Assembly (NCBI RefSeq): GCF_000482485.1 | Contig: NZ_AXVK01000001.1 | Span: 186,001 to 250,000 of the forward strand | DNA: 64,000 nucleotides | Direction of reading: 5' to 3' | From: Paucisalibacillus globulus DSM 18846 | Lineage (GTDB): Bacteria; Bacillota; Bacilli; Bacillales; Amphibacillaceae | In this document: positions 45,189-53,632 of the stretch, piece by piece | Numbering within the stretch: position 1 is the first letter of the stretch | Layout: each line of letters opens with the position of its first letter | Translations under genes and position numbers: made by a program | Notes under the pieces: generated by a model | The model's input: the letters and a program-made list of their open reading frames with translations, nothing else | The model's database searches: none | What the model was told of the DNA's origin: nothing

Positions 45189-45344
45189 GTGGCAGTTAAT
45201 AAAGAGGTTTTAACAAATCAAAATGATAATAACCACGAAGATCATTCTTATAGAGGAGCACTTGCTTCTTCCCTAATTTTTGTAGGTGGGGGAATTGTAT
45301 TAGTTATTGCATTACTATTGGTTCTATATATGACCCGAGTATAA
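45189..45344 (+). CDS. small subunit IIa-like membrane protein of the haem-copper enzyme
   Basis: 51 residues from a GTG with GGAGGGA upstream. A polar N-terminal part (NQNDNNHEDHSYRG) precedes one membrane span (about residues 26-48). Small one-span subunits of this kind (subunit IIa, CbaD) accompany ba3-type haem-copper enzymes and fill the place of the missing first helix of subunit II. It lies 16 bp ahead of the CuA subunit gene. It is easily missed by annotation because of its size and GTG start. Confidence 0.75.
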   Translation: MAVNKEVLTNQNDNNHEDHSYRGALASSLIFVGGGIVLVIALLLVLYMTRV

Positions 45345-45360
45345 AAAGGAGGTAATGAAA

Positions 45361-45828
45361 ATGAAATTTCATCGCGCTGAAGAAATTTTTCTAGTAATAG
45401 GTGTTGCTATTCTTGTTCTATCAATGGTTATTACTGGATATCAAGGTTTTGCTAAACAAATGGGGCCACCAAGTGGTATGGAAACACTTGATCCAGAAAA
45501 AGTAGATGAACATGAATTATTTAGTGAACCTGGTGTTTATGAAGTAGGAGAAAACAAGTATCAAGTTGTTATGACCTTACAAGCATTCCAATTTACACCA
45601 AATAATATTGAAATCCCTGCTGGAGCTGAAGTTGAATTTATTATGACATCAAAAGATGTTATTCATGGTTTCCAAGTTGCAGGAACAAACTTAAATGCTA
45701 TGGTAATGCCTGGATATATTCAACGAATTAAACAAACATTTGATGAGCCAGGAGAATTCCTAGTATTATGTAACGAATATTGTGGTATTGGACACCAATT
45801 AATGGGAACAACGATTACTGTTAAATAG
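45361..45828 (+). CDS. CuA subunit II of the NO reductase
   Basis: 155 residues from the ATG at 45361 (AAGGAGG nine bases upstream; the ATG at 45355 is too close to it). One N-terminal span (about 10-30) is followed by a cupredoxin domain with all CuA ligands: VIHGFQVAGTN (His), then CNEYCGIGHQLM (C-x3-C-x3-H-x2-M). The short, single-span form is that of B-type (ba3-like) haem-copper enzymes. It receives electrons and passes them to the haem subunit encoded next. Confidence 0.9.
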   Translation: MKFHRAEEIFLVIGVAILVLSMVITGYQGFAKQMGPPSGMETLDPEKVDEHELFSEPGVYEVGENKYQVVMTLQAFQFTPNNIEIPAGAEVEFIMTSKDVIHGFQVAGTNLNAMVMPGYIQRIKQTFDEPGEFLVLCNEYCGIGHQLMGTTITVK

Positions 45829-45846
45829 GAAAGGAGGAAGATTTAC

Positions 45847-47520
45847 ATGGCGCTTTCAGAAAAGAATTTAGGAGAAAAGGTAAATAAAGCATTAGGTGTT
45901 AATCCGCAAGATGCTAAACTAACAAAAACCTACTTGTCTCTAGCATTTATTGTATTATTTATCGGAGGAGTTTTAGGTCTAGCACAAGGTTTAAACCGTG
46001 CTGGTTTATTCAATCTACCAAGTTGGTTTGATTATTATCAAACACTTACAGCACACGGTATCTTAATGTTATTAGTATTTACAACATTATTTATGGTTGG
46101 ATACTTTTATGCAGGAATTTCCCATGTACTTGGTGGATTAATACCAATTACAAGGAAATTAGGTTGGATCGCACTTGCATCCGCATTATTAGGTACAGTA
46201 TTAGTTGCAGTAACAATCATTGCAGGTGATGCATCTGTAATGTACACATTCTACCCACCAATGCAAGCTTCACCTTGGTTCTACATTGGATTAGTATTTC
46301 TAGTAGTAGCAATTTGGTTATCAGCATTTGGGGTATTTATTAATGCAAGAGATTGGAAGAAGAAAAACAAAGGACAGCATCTTCCATTACTAGCATATTT
46401 TGCAGTGGGTGCATTCCTTCTAGTATTTAGTGCAAGTATTTTAGTAACAGTTGAAGTATTAACACTTATTCCGTGGGCCTTCGGATGGACCGAAACAGTT
46501 AATGTTATGGTATCAAGAACACTGTTCTGGGGATTTGGTCATACATTAGTTAACGTATGGTATTTCACAGCAGTATCAGCTTGGTATGTTGCCGTTCCAA
46601 AACTTATCGGTGGTAAAGGATTTAGTGATTCCTTAACTAGATTAGTTGTAATCTTAATGGTTGTCTTAAACATCCCAGGTGGATTCCACCACCAAATTAT
46701 TGACCCAGCTATTACAGAGGGTTGGAAATTTGCTCACGTATTTATGAGTTTATCTATCGCATTCCCTTCATTAATGACAGCATTTGCGATGTTTGCAGTA
46801 TTTGAAAAAGTTGGACGTAAAAACGGTGGTAAAGGTTTACTAGGTTGGTTGAAGAAATTACCATGGGGTGATGTACGCTTCTTAGCACCATTCATAGCAA
46901 TGGCAGCATTCATTCCTGGTGGAGCGGGTGGTATCGCTCAAACAAACCACCATCTAAACCAAGTTGTTCATAACTCATTATGGGTAACCGGTCACTTCCA
47001 CTTAACGGTTGGGGTAACCGTAGCATTAACATTCTTTGGTATTATATACTGGTTAGTTCCACATATTTCAGGTCGTACACTAACACCAAAATTGAATAAA
47101 TTAGGCGTTATCCAAACAGTTTTATGGACTGTGGGTATGATCTTCATGTCTGGTGCTATGCACTGGGTAGGGTTACTTGGTTCACCAAGAAGAACTTCCT
47201 ATTCAACTTACGGCGATAACGCAACAGCACTTGAGTGGGAACCATACTTGTTCTTCTTAGCAATCGGTGGAACATTACTAATGATTGCAGTAGCTATGAT
47301 CACATATATTTGCTTCCATCTAATGTTCAAGGCACCAAAAGGTCATACAGAATTTCCAGTTGCTGAGACTGATGGAACAGCTAATACTCCAAAATGGACC
47401 CAACGCTGGGGTCTAGTGGTTGCAATGTTGATTGTAATCTTAGCAATGGGGTATGTAATGCCATTAACTGAAATGATATTTAATGGACCTCCAGGATCAC
47501 CACCAATTAGAACCTGGTAA
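45847..47520 (+). CDS. haem-copper subunit I, probable CuA nitric oxide reductase (bNOR/qCuANOR)
   Basis: 557 residues, about 13-14 spans. It resembles B-family (ba3-type) oxidase subunit I and keeps the haem ligands His70, His383 and His385 and the metal-B ligands His232, His281 and His282. However, the usual motif GHPxVY is GHTLVN: position 236, the His-Tyr crosslink tyrosine essential for O2 reduction, is Asn. Loss of this Tyr is typical of NO reductases. Together with NirK, CuA subunits and Fnr-type control, I assign NO reduction to N2O, as known for Bacillus azotoformans CuANOR. Automatic annotation would say cytochrome oxidase. Confidence 0.8.
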   Translation: MALSEKNLGEKVNKALGVNPQDAKLTKTYLSLAFIVLFIGGVLGLAQGLNRAGLFNLPSWFDYYQTLTAHGILMLLVFTTLFMVGYFYAGISHVLGGLIPITRKLGWIALASALLGTVLVAVTIIAGDASVMYTFYPPMQASPWFYIGLVFLVVAIWLSAFGVFINARDWKKKNKGQHLPLLAYFAVGAFLLVFSASILVTVEVLTLIPWAFGWTETVNVMVSRTLFWGFGHTLVNVWYFTAVSAWYVAVPKLIGGKGFSDSLTRLVVILMVVLNIPGGFHHQIIDPAITEGWKFAHVFMSLSIAFPSLMTAFAMFAVFEKVGRKNGGKGLLGWLKKLPWGDVRFLAPFIAMAAFIPGGAGGIAQTNHHLNQVVHNSLWVTGHFHLTVGVTVALTFFGIIYWLVPHISGRTLTPKLNKLGVIQTVLWTVGMIFMSGAMHWVGLLGSPRRTSYSTYGDNATALEWEPYLFFLAIGGTLLMIAVAMITYICFHLMFKAPKGHTEFPVAETDGTANTPKWTQRWGLVVAMLIVILAMGYVMPLTEMIFNGPPGSPPIRTW

Positions 47521-47600
47521 ATTTTAAAATGGAGATAGTCTTGACTTTGTTAGGCTATCTCTTTCTATTTTTAATATCATCATTAGGATGTGAGATTAAT

Positions 47601-48233
47601 ATGAGGAAAAATAAGCATCAAACAATAGCTATTGTCCTTATAATGGTCTTTGGCTTTATTGTCTTTTATATTGGGACAGATGGATTTCAAGCATATACAG
47701 CAGAAACAGCACGAAGTCTCCAACTAGAAAAGGAAAGACCAACTTTTCCAGAAGTAACATTGGAAGATAGTAAAGAAAGAGCTTATACATTCTCTGAATT
47801 TGAAGGAAAATATGTCATGCTTACTTTTATCTATACGGCTTGTACAGATGTATGTCCGCAATTAGAAATGAATCTTAATGAGGTATACCAACAAATTCCT
47901 AAAGAGTACCTTGGCGATGACATTGTTTTCCTTAGTATAAGCTTTGATCCAGATAGAGATGATATTAGCGCTTTGCAAAAGTATAGTCACTATTTTAATG
48001 CAGATGAGGAAACGTGGCGAATGACTCGAGTTCCTGATAAACAAGAATTACAAAATTTACTAGATGCCTTTGGGGTTATTGTTATTCCGGATGGTACTGG
48101 AAACTTTACACATAACTCTGCATTCTATTTAGTTGATCCAGATGGTAAATTGGAAGAGATAATGGATTATACAAAAACCGATGAAGCGGCACTTAAGGTG
48201 AATGCGACATTAGATAAGAAAGCAGGGGAGTAA
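47601..48233 (+). CDS. SCO1/SenC-family copper chaperone
   Basis: 210 residues from the ATG at 47601, or 234 from 47529; neither has a strong ribosome binding site. One N-terminal span (about 10-28) and a thioredoxin fold outside the cell. The Cu-binding pair is in TACTDVCPQ (C-x3-C), and the distal His is in FTHNSAFYL. SCO proteins insert copper into CuA, so this one probably matures the CuA subunits encoded nearby. It is in the NO reductase operon. Confidence 0.88.
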   Translation: MRKNKHQTIAIVLIMVFGFIVFYIGTDGFQAYTAETARSLQLEKERPTFPEVTLEDSKERAYTFSEFEGKYVMLTFIYTACTDVCPQLEMNLNEVYQQIPKEYLGDDIVFLSISFDPDRDDISALQKYSHYFNADEETWRMTRVPDKQELQNLLDAFGVIVIPDGTGNFTHNSAFYLVDPDGKLEEIMDYTKTDEAALKVNATLDKKAGE

Positions 48234-48234
48234 A

Positions 48235-48795
48235 ATGAAACAAGCAATATATGGGTTAATATTTTATATCTTTCTAATACTTCCTCCAGTTATTTCGATA
48301 TCTGAGTCCATCATGGTCTTACACATGCATATGCAAATGCCACTTCTTGTTATTATTGGTATGTTATTTGTACCATATTTGAGGGAAAAGTTTCCTAGTT
48401 TTTTTGCAAAATGGAATGACAATGGCGTTCCAGGAATAGTATTGTTTTTCATTATCCTTTTATATTGGATGATGATTCCAAGGGCAATGGATGATGCCAT
48501 TTCAAATGTACTAGTAGAAATATTTAAGTTTATAAGCTTACCATTTTTAGCTGGCGTTCCATTACGGGATAGCTGGAAAAAACTATCTAAAAAAGGACAG
48601 AATGTAACCTTGATTTGTATTTCTATTATCTATGGCGCCGTGGCATTGCTGTACATTGCTTCTCCTGCTCAATTATGTAATAACTATCTTGTAGCAGAAC
48701 AAAAGGCTCTAGGGTGGACATCATTATTTACTGCAATTGGAATCATGATTTATTATGTACAGTCTTTGTTTATTGATGAGGAGGAGTACGAGTAG
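48235..48795 (+). CDS. six-span membrane protein of the NO reductase operon
   Basis: 186 residues, start one base after the SCO stop (GGGGAG upstream). About five or six spans. The first loop carries SIMVLHMHMQMPLL, a Met/His string suited to copper binding. A late Cys is in PAQLCNN. It recalls CtaG-like assembly proteins but is much shorter, so I do not name it. A copper delivery role for the CuA/CuB enzyme is likely from the location. Confidence 0.7.
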   Translation: MKQAIYGLIFYIFLILPPVISISESIMVLHMHMQMPLLVIIGMLFVPYLREKFPSFFAKWNDNGVPGIVLFFIILLYWMMIPRAMDDAISNVLVEIFKFISLPFLAGVPLRDSWKKLSKKGQNVTLICISIIYGAVALLYIASPAQLCNNYLVAEQKALGWTSLFTAIGIMIYYVQSLFIDEEEYE

Positions 48796-48825
48796 ATAGT
48801 AGATAGGATTCAAATTCTAGAGGTG

Positions 48826-48858
48826 ACACTTGCTGTTATTTTAAGCAGGTGTTTTTTT
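48826..48858 (+). terminator. terminator of the NO reductase operon
   Basis: ACACTTGCT / AGCAGGTGT is followed by seven T. Confidence 0.9.
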
Positions 48859-48892
48859 GTGTTATTAGCCTTGTATGATCTTTTTTACCAAA

Positions 48893-48932
48893 CAAAAAAA
48901 GCCAAAAAGTGTTTGTAAACAACACTTTTTGA
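48893..48932 (-). terminator. terminator of the DUF2249-membrane protein-DUF59 operon
   Basis: On the minus strand CAAAAAGTGTTG / CAAACACTTTTTG, then GCTTTTTTTG. Confidence 0.85.
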
Positions 48933-48944
48933 CCATTTGATTTA

Positions 48945-49247
48945 CTAATTGCCCCATAGTATTTGCATTGCTTTTTCACTCATATTTTCTGGGGTCCAAG
49001 CAGGTTCCCAGACGAGATTAACTTTTATTACTCCCAATCCTTCTATGGACTTCAAACGATGTTCTACACCTTTCGTAATACTATCATGCATTGGACAACC
49101 AGGAGTTGTTAAAGTCATAGCAATTAGGGCATTATTTTCTTCATCTAAACTAATACCGTAAACTAGACCCAAATCAACAATATTAATTCCTAATTCAGGG
49201 TCGATAACGTCGTACAAGGCTGTTTGTATTTCATTTTCTAAATCCAT
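48945..49247 (-). CDS. DUF59 / SufT-like metal-sulfur assembly protein
   Basis: 100 residues from the ATG at 49247 (GGAGGGG upstream). LYDVIDPELGINIVDLGLVYG and LTTPGCPMHD (conserved Cys) define the DUF59 family, with members SufT/PaaD. They help mature iron-sulfur proteins. Last gene in a four-gene Fnr-controlled operon, so a job in Fe-S loading of anaerobic enzymes, maybe the radical SAM protein, fits. Confidence 0.88.
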   Translation of the reverse strand: MDLENEIQTALYDVIDPELGINIVDLGLVYGISLDEENNALIAMTLTTPGCPMHDSITKGVEHRLKSIEGLGVIKVNLVWEPAWTPENMSEKAMQILWGN

Positions 49248-49263
49248 TTTTACTTCCCCTCCA

Positions 49264-50520
49264 TTAGATAAATAACACTCGAATGATTGAAATAGCGTAA
49301 AGTATTGAAGCAACAGCTAATATCCCTTGGAAGACAAATACGCCAATCCCTACTTGCAAGATAACAAATAATACTAGACCAACAATTCCAATAATAAAGA
49401 GTGTTAGGATATTAATGCTAGCCTTTTCATGGATCATTTCTTTTAATGTTGGTACCTTTTCTTTCCCAATCCGGTCCGCGTACTTATGAGTCCACCACAA
49501 AAATGGAACAATTTTATATAAATATCCAAGGATACTAAATATTACCCAACTAAAGATATATAGGAATATTAACCATCCCCAAAATATGGAGCTTTTAATA
49601 TGGTAAAGACTTCCGACAAGTGCGATGAAATGGATAACGAGCCCGTTACCAATTGCGAACAAGGAAAATATGAACGGTTTGTCTAGTTTTTTCTTCATTC
49701 TTTTTTTGATAATTTCTTTAACATCTAAAACAAAGAATGTAAATCCTAAGCATAATAAAAACCATCCTATAGTTGGTAAGAAGGTTACTTGTATCCAGAA
49801 TGATAGGAGCAGCATTATAAGACCAGTTATATAGGTAATAACCATGGGTTTTGCCCACTTCATGGAAAAACCATGTGATAAACTAAACATCGGAACTAAT
49901 TTATAAGAAAAGCCAAAGATTAATAATGTAAACCATCCTGCTATTCCTAATGCAATATGGGAATAAAGAATAGAAGTGTGATTGATAATTCCACCATAAG
50001 CAATATTCCAAGCTAATAAAAGTCCAGCTACAATTGTTAAAAAAAGGCTAATAATGGCAACTAATACTGTGATTGTCATGAGAGACTTTTTCTGTTGCGA
50101 TAGGATTGTTATTACCATTTGAATAATAAACATGACAACTCCAATAACAGCAAGCATGCCACCATAAATAGCAACACTTGGTTTAAAACTTAGTAGAGTT
50201 GAAAAAAATCCAACTCCTAATGCCGTTATTCCAAATTGGATAAAGCCAAATCTTTCATTCCAAATAGGAGTTAAGAAGGCAACGGGGACAAGTTGGTACA
50301 TTGCTCCCATTGCCACCATTACGGCAAAACCAAGTAGAAGAAAGTGAGCTCCCATCCAAATATCTGGTAATCTAAATTGTCCTATTAACATGTCACTACT
50401 GTTCATAAATAAAATGATTTGAGAGCAGGAAAAAGCGAATAATGCGTATACTATGAATGAAATCGGTAGCTTGATATTTGTTGCGGACTTTGGACTAGGA
50501 TTGGATATCATATTAATCAC
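49264..50520 (-). CDS. twelve-span membrane protein, haem-copper-like
   Basis: 418 residues with about twelve spans. GAHFLLLGFAVMVAMGAMYQ and SHIALGIAGWFTLLIFGFSY each put a His at a span start followed by a similar small-residue pattern, and both are followed by LVP. This internal repeat resembles the haem-binding spans of haem-copper oxidases or NnrS proteins. No CuB set is visible, so it may be a haem-binding NO-response or electron-transfer protein. The start overlaps the DUF2249 stop by 8 bp, so it is firmly in the operon. Function not known. Confidence 0.7.
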   Translation of the reverse strand: MINMISNPSPKSATNIKLPISFIVYALFAFSCSQIILFMNSSDMLIGQFRLPDIWMGAHFLLLGFAVMVAMGAMYQLVPVAFLTPIWNERFGFIQFGITALGVGFFSTLLSFKPSVAIYGGMLAVIGVVMFIIQMVITILSQQKKSLMTITVLVAIISLFLTIVAGLLLAWNIAYGGIINHTSILYSHIALGIAGWFTLLIFGFSYKLVPMFSLSHGFSMKWAKPMVITYITGLIMLLLSFWIQVTFLPTIGWFLLCLGFTFFVLDVKEIIKKRMKKKLDKPFIFSLFAIGNGLVIHFIALVGSLYHIKSSIFWGWLIFLYIFSWVIFSILGYLYKIVPFLWWTHKYADRIGKEKVPTLKEMIHEKASINILTLFIIGIVGLVLFVILQVGIGVFVFQGILAVASILYAISIIRVLFI

Positions 50521-50731
50521 CAGTCTTTGTTATTGTAATCTTATAGCTACCATCATCCTGCGGTTCTGTTTCATGTAGATAGCCTCGGTCGTCTAATTCT
50601 TCGTATAAAAACATTGGGCGACGATCATTGATGATTGCTAACTTTTCTCCGGGATTCATTTTATCAAGGTTTTTTAGTGTTCTCATCATTGGTTGAGGTG
50701 GTTCCAATCCTCTATTATCAAGGATTTTCAT
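50513..50731 (-). CDS. DUF2249 protein, second copy
   Basis: 72 residues from the ATG at 50731 (AAAGGAGG upstream). DNRGLEPPQPMMRTL starts the family core. It has a beta-alpha-beta TusA-like pattern, ending in DDGSYKITIT. The catalytic Cys of TusA is absent, and the function is unknown. It sits between another DUF2249 gene and the 418-aa membrane protein, overlapping both. Confidence 0.85.
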   Translation of the reverse strand: MKILDNRGLEPPQPMMRTLKNLDKMNPGEKLAIINDRRPMFLYEELDDRGYLHETEPQDDGSYKITITKTGD

Positions 50732-50973
50732 TAGATAACCTCCTTTTTTGTATAAATAACTTTCCAATGCTTTTTTTCAATTTTTTCTGCTTCATATTCA
50801 AAGCCTTTACGACCCAACACTTTGTGTAAAGGAACAGGATTGAAAGGAGCATGTAAAATAAATGCCTGACCGTCCTGAAGCTGTTTAACTGCACTCATTA
50901 TTTTATCGAAGGGTTCTTTCTTTAAACGAAGATCCTCCCGTACATCTACCTCAATATAATCTTGATGATCCAT
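50731..50973 (-). CDS. DUF2249 protein, third copy
   Basis: 80 residues. DYIEVDVREDLRLKKEPFDKI and FILHAPFNPVPLHKVLGRKG form the family core, which ends in HWKVIYTKK. It is the first gene of the Fnr-controlled minus-strand operon; its stop overlaps the next start by one base. Function unknown. Confidence 0.85.
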   Translation of the reverse strand: MDHQDYIEVDVREDLRLKKEPFDKIMSAVKQLQDGQAFILHAPFNPVPLHKVLGRKGFEYEAEKIEKKHWKVIYTKKEVI

Positions 50974-51030
50974 ACTATCACCTCATTATCTATATTTACT
51001 TCTATGATAATGATTTTCAATTAGCCCAGA

Positions 51031-51046
51031 TGTGACGTATATCACA
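51031..51046 (-). promoter_or_regulatory. Fnr-type operator of the DUF2249 operon
   Basis: TGTGACGTATATCACA, perfect. On the minus strand a -10 TATCAT (complement of 51004-51009) puts its centre at -41.5. Confidence 0.85.
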
Positions 51047-51064
51047 GTAAAGTGGATTTATATG

Positions 51065-51099
51065 GCAAAAAAATGTCTACCATAAGATGGTAGACATTT
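51065..51099 (-). terminator. terminator between the IS21 element and the DUF2249 operon
   Basis: AATGTCTACC / GGTAGACATT, followed on the minus strand by TTTTTTG. It insulates the operon from upstream transcription. A second hairpin (AACCCC / GGGGTT) lies at about 51116-51138. Confidence 0.7.
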
Positions 51100-51236
51100 A
51101 TTATTAAAAAACGAAAACCCCGGGCTATGCCTGGGGTTCTAAAAAGCTTCTAGCATGGTATTAAAAAAACTGTGTTTTGCAAGTAAAAAGTACATAATAA
51201 TGCAAAGAAAAATACAGAAGCTTGCCAGCCCTCATT

Positions 51237-51968
51237 TTAGTGGTTATTTTGTCGTGATAATGCATGTGTAACTCTGTAACTATCTCCAGTAAAACTTAAA
51301 ATATGTGCGTGATGAATGACTCTATCAACTAATGCAGCTGTTAGCCTGGAATCGACAAAGATTCGATTCCATTGGCTAAATTCCAGATTCGATGTGATGA
51401 TTAAACTTTTCTGTTCATACCAGTCGGAAATCAACTGAAATAATAACTCAGCCCCTTCTTTGCTGAATGGGATATACCCCATCTCATCAAGAATAATGAG
51501 ATCTACTTTTTTGAATTTATTTCGAAATTGTTGAAGCTTACCTTCTTTCCATGCTTTTTCTAATGAATCAACTAAATCTGATACACGATAGAAACGGACT
51601 TCATACCCGTTTTGGCAGGCCTTACGACCTAACCCTGTAGCCAAAAGTGTCTTCCCAGTGCCGGGAGATCCTGTTAAAATGACATTCTCATGTTGATTTA
51701 TAAAATGTAATTCACATAGTTCTTTTGCGTCTATATGTGGAGGGAAACGAACTTGTTCACTCCATTGAAATGAATCTAATGTCTTTTTGTTTAGAAAACG
51801 GGCTTTTTTGATTAAACGTTCAGCCTTTGCTTCCTCTCGTAACTGGAGTTCCATTTTAAATAGACTTTCTAGATATTGGCTTTGGTCCTCATAAGGAATC
51901 GTATTAAATATATCAGCTACATAGGCAAGCCGAAGTGTTTTACATATCCTTTTTAAATCGGTATTCAC
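51237..51968 (-). CDS. istB: IS21 helper ATPase IstB
   Basis: 243 residues. It is an AAA+ ATPase that selects target DNA for IstA. Walker A is TGSPGTGKTLLATGLG, Walker B is LIILDEMGY, and sensor 1 is LIITSNLEF. Its start overlaps the istA stop by 4 bp, as usual for IS21. Full length. Confidence 0.93.
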   Translation of the reverse strand: MNTDLKRICKTLRLAYVADIFNTIPYEDQSQYLESLFKMELQLREEAKAERLIKKARFLNKKTLDSFQWSEQVRFPPHIDAKELCELHFINQHENVILTGSPGTGKTLLATGLGRKACQNGYEVRFYRVSDLVDSLEKAWKEGKLQQFRNKFKKVDLIILDEMGYIPFSKEGAELLFQLISDWYEQKSLIITSNLEFSQWNRIFVDSRLTAALVDRVIHHAHILSFTGDSYRVTHALSRQNNH

Positions 51969-53482
51969 AGCACACCACTTCCTTCACAAGAAGGGGATTG
52001 GAGCGCATCATACTTTGCCCAATCTACATCATAAGGATGAGAATAGGATTCGTTTATTTCTTCTGTTTGTTTATTCATTAACTCATAAAATTGATCATTT
52101 ATTTCTCCCATTTCATGATTAGCTAGTAAACTAATTAACCATTTCAATCGTTCTTTTCTTATCGTCAAATTATCAATATTAATATATTCATAGATTCGAC
52201 CCGGTAGATATGGGGAATAACGTGAATAAGTTACAACCCGCGGCTTATATAACCAAGTTTTTAAAATTGATTCCCAAGGTATTTTGCGACCTTTATTCAT
52301 GTAAGGACGATAATCTGTATGTAAGATTTCACCGTAAGGAGAAATTACTTTAAATTGATCCCAGTACTTTACAACGTGTAATTGACCATAATTATATCCC
52401 TTTGGTATATGTATCTTTGTATTATCAATTACTATTTCTCCATACTTGTTTGATTGCGCTGTCTCTTCTTTGAAAATAGGATAATCTTCATCGGGTAAGG
52501 CTAAAAGATACTGATGTTCCTCCTCTAATAATTCCTGAATAGAAACATGTTTTTCGTAATGAATACGCTCACGGTCCTTTGTTAAATGTTCCTCAAGTAT
52601 TTCAGTCAAATGTTCGAGATCATTTATTACAGGTGCAGGTGTTACAAAGTTGTACCGAATATAACCCACTTTATTTTCAACATTTCCTTTCTCGTGACCA
52701 CTACGTGGGTTACATGCCTGTGGTTCAAAACCATAATGACTTGCAAATTGAAGGAACTCATTTGTAAACGTTGCCTCTTGATCTCGCCCCCTTGGACGAA
52801 TAACAGCTGCCTTTAAATTATCAATCCGAATTTTCTTAGGTATTCCACCCAGTTGATTAAACATCGCTTTAAGTCCATATAAAAAGCATTCTTGATTTTC
52901 ACCTGGTAACGGCATACAGTAGGCTGTATTACTATATGGAAGTGTCATAAGAAGACAATGAATATCAATAAACTTCCCATCCTTCACTGCCTCAGTAAGT
53001 CCAAAATCAACTTGTGCTTCAGCGGGCGGATGGTCTAAGCGTTCCGAATTCTTATCCCTCTCTTCCTCTATGCGATCTTTACCATTACGCCAATCCGCGA
53101 TGAAATAACACAGGGTTCGATAAGACCCAGTGAATCCCATTTCTCCAAGGTCATTAAAAATCCCTTTATTAGTTCTTCTAAGTTTTCTTTTTAGCTTTTC
53201 ATCTTCTATAAGCCAGTCAGAAACTATCTCCCCCCATTTTTCTTCATACATCATTCCACTTTTCTTTTTAATCTTTTCTTCGGGAACATGATCTTCATCT
53301 GCATACTTCTTAGCGGTTCTCCAGTTGATACCCAACGTTTTAGATATTTCATTTATTGATAGTGATTTTCTATTTCGTAAAGTTTTGATACAATTAACTT
53401 CAGACATTGCTAGCATTCCTTTCAACCTCCACTGCTTTTGCTTAGACACATTAACAGTAGAGAAAGATTGGAGGGCTGGCAA
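51965..53482 (-). CDS. istA: IS21 transposase IstA
   Basis: 505 residues. An N-terminal helix-turn-helix (SLSINEISKTLGINWRTAKKY) precedes an RNase H-like DDE domain: first Asp in EAQVDFGLTEA, second in KIRIDNLKAA, Glu in GHEKGNVENKVGY. The first in-frame Met lies inside the left inner repeat; the start may be a later Met such as that in LKGMLAMSEVN, behind AAGGAATG. Intact. Confidence 0.92.
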   Translation of the reverse strand: MPALQSFSTVNVSKQKQWRLKGMLAMSEVNCIKTLRNRKSLSINEISKTLGINWRTAKKYADEDHVPEEKIKKKSGMMYEEKWGEIVSDWLIEDEKLKRKLRRTNKGIFNDLGEMGFTGSYRTLCYFIADWRNGKDRIEEERDKNSERLDHPPAEAQVDFGLTEAVKDGKFIDIHCLLMTLPYSNTAYCMPLPGENQECFLYGLKAMFNQLGGIPKKIRIDNLKAAVIRPRGRDQEATFTNEFLQFASHYGFEPQACNPRSGHEKGNVENKVGYIRYNFVTPAPVINDLEHLTEILEEHLTKDRERIHYEKHVSIQELLEEEHQYLLALPDEDYPIFKEETAQSNKYGEIVIDNTKIHIPKGYNYGQLHVVKYWDQFKVISPYGEILHTDYRPYMNKGRKIPWESILKTWLYKPRVVTYSRYSPYLPGRIYEYINIDNLTIRKERLKWLISLLANHEMGEINDQFYELMNKQTEEINESYSHPYDVDWAKYDALQSPSCEGSGVL

Positions 53483-53632
53483 GTCTTTTTTTTATAAAAA
53501 TAAAAGTGCAATGTTATGTACTTTTACCTTTCATAACTCTGCACTTTTATTTTGCCATACACAAAAACTCTTCCAAGGTGCTAAAATATATTTGGTTCGC
53601 CAACCAATATATGAGCATTTGGAGGAGTTTTC

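Larger units (their letters stand above)
51171..53543 (-). mobile_element. IS21-family insertion sequence
   Basis: It carries istA and istB. Both ends share GTACATAA-x-ATTGCA/ATGCA and an inner CTTGCCAGCCCTC near the genes, the multiple transposase sites typical of IS21. The outer tips start TG. I could not find a clear target duplication, so the limits are approximate by several bases. Confidence 0.75.
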
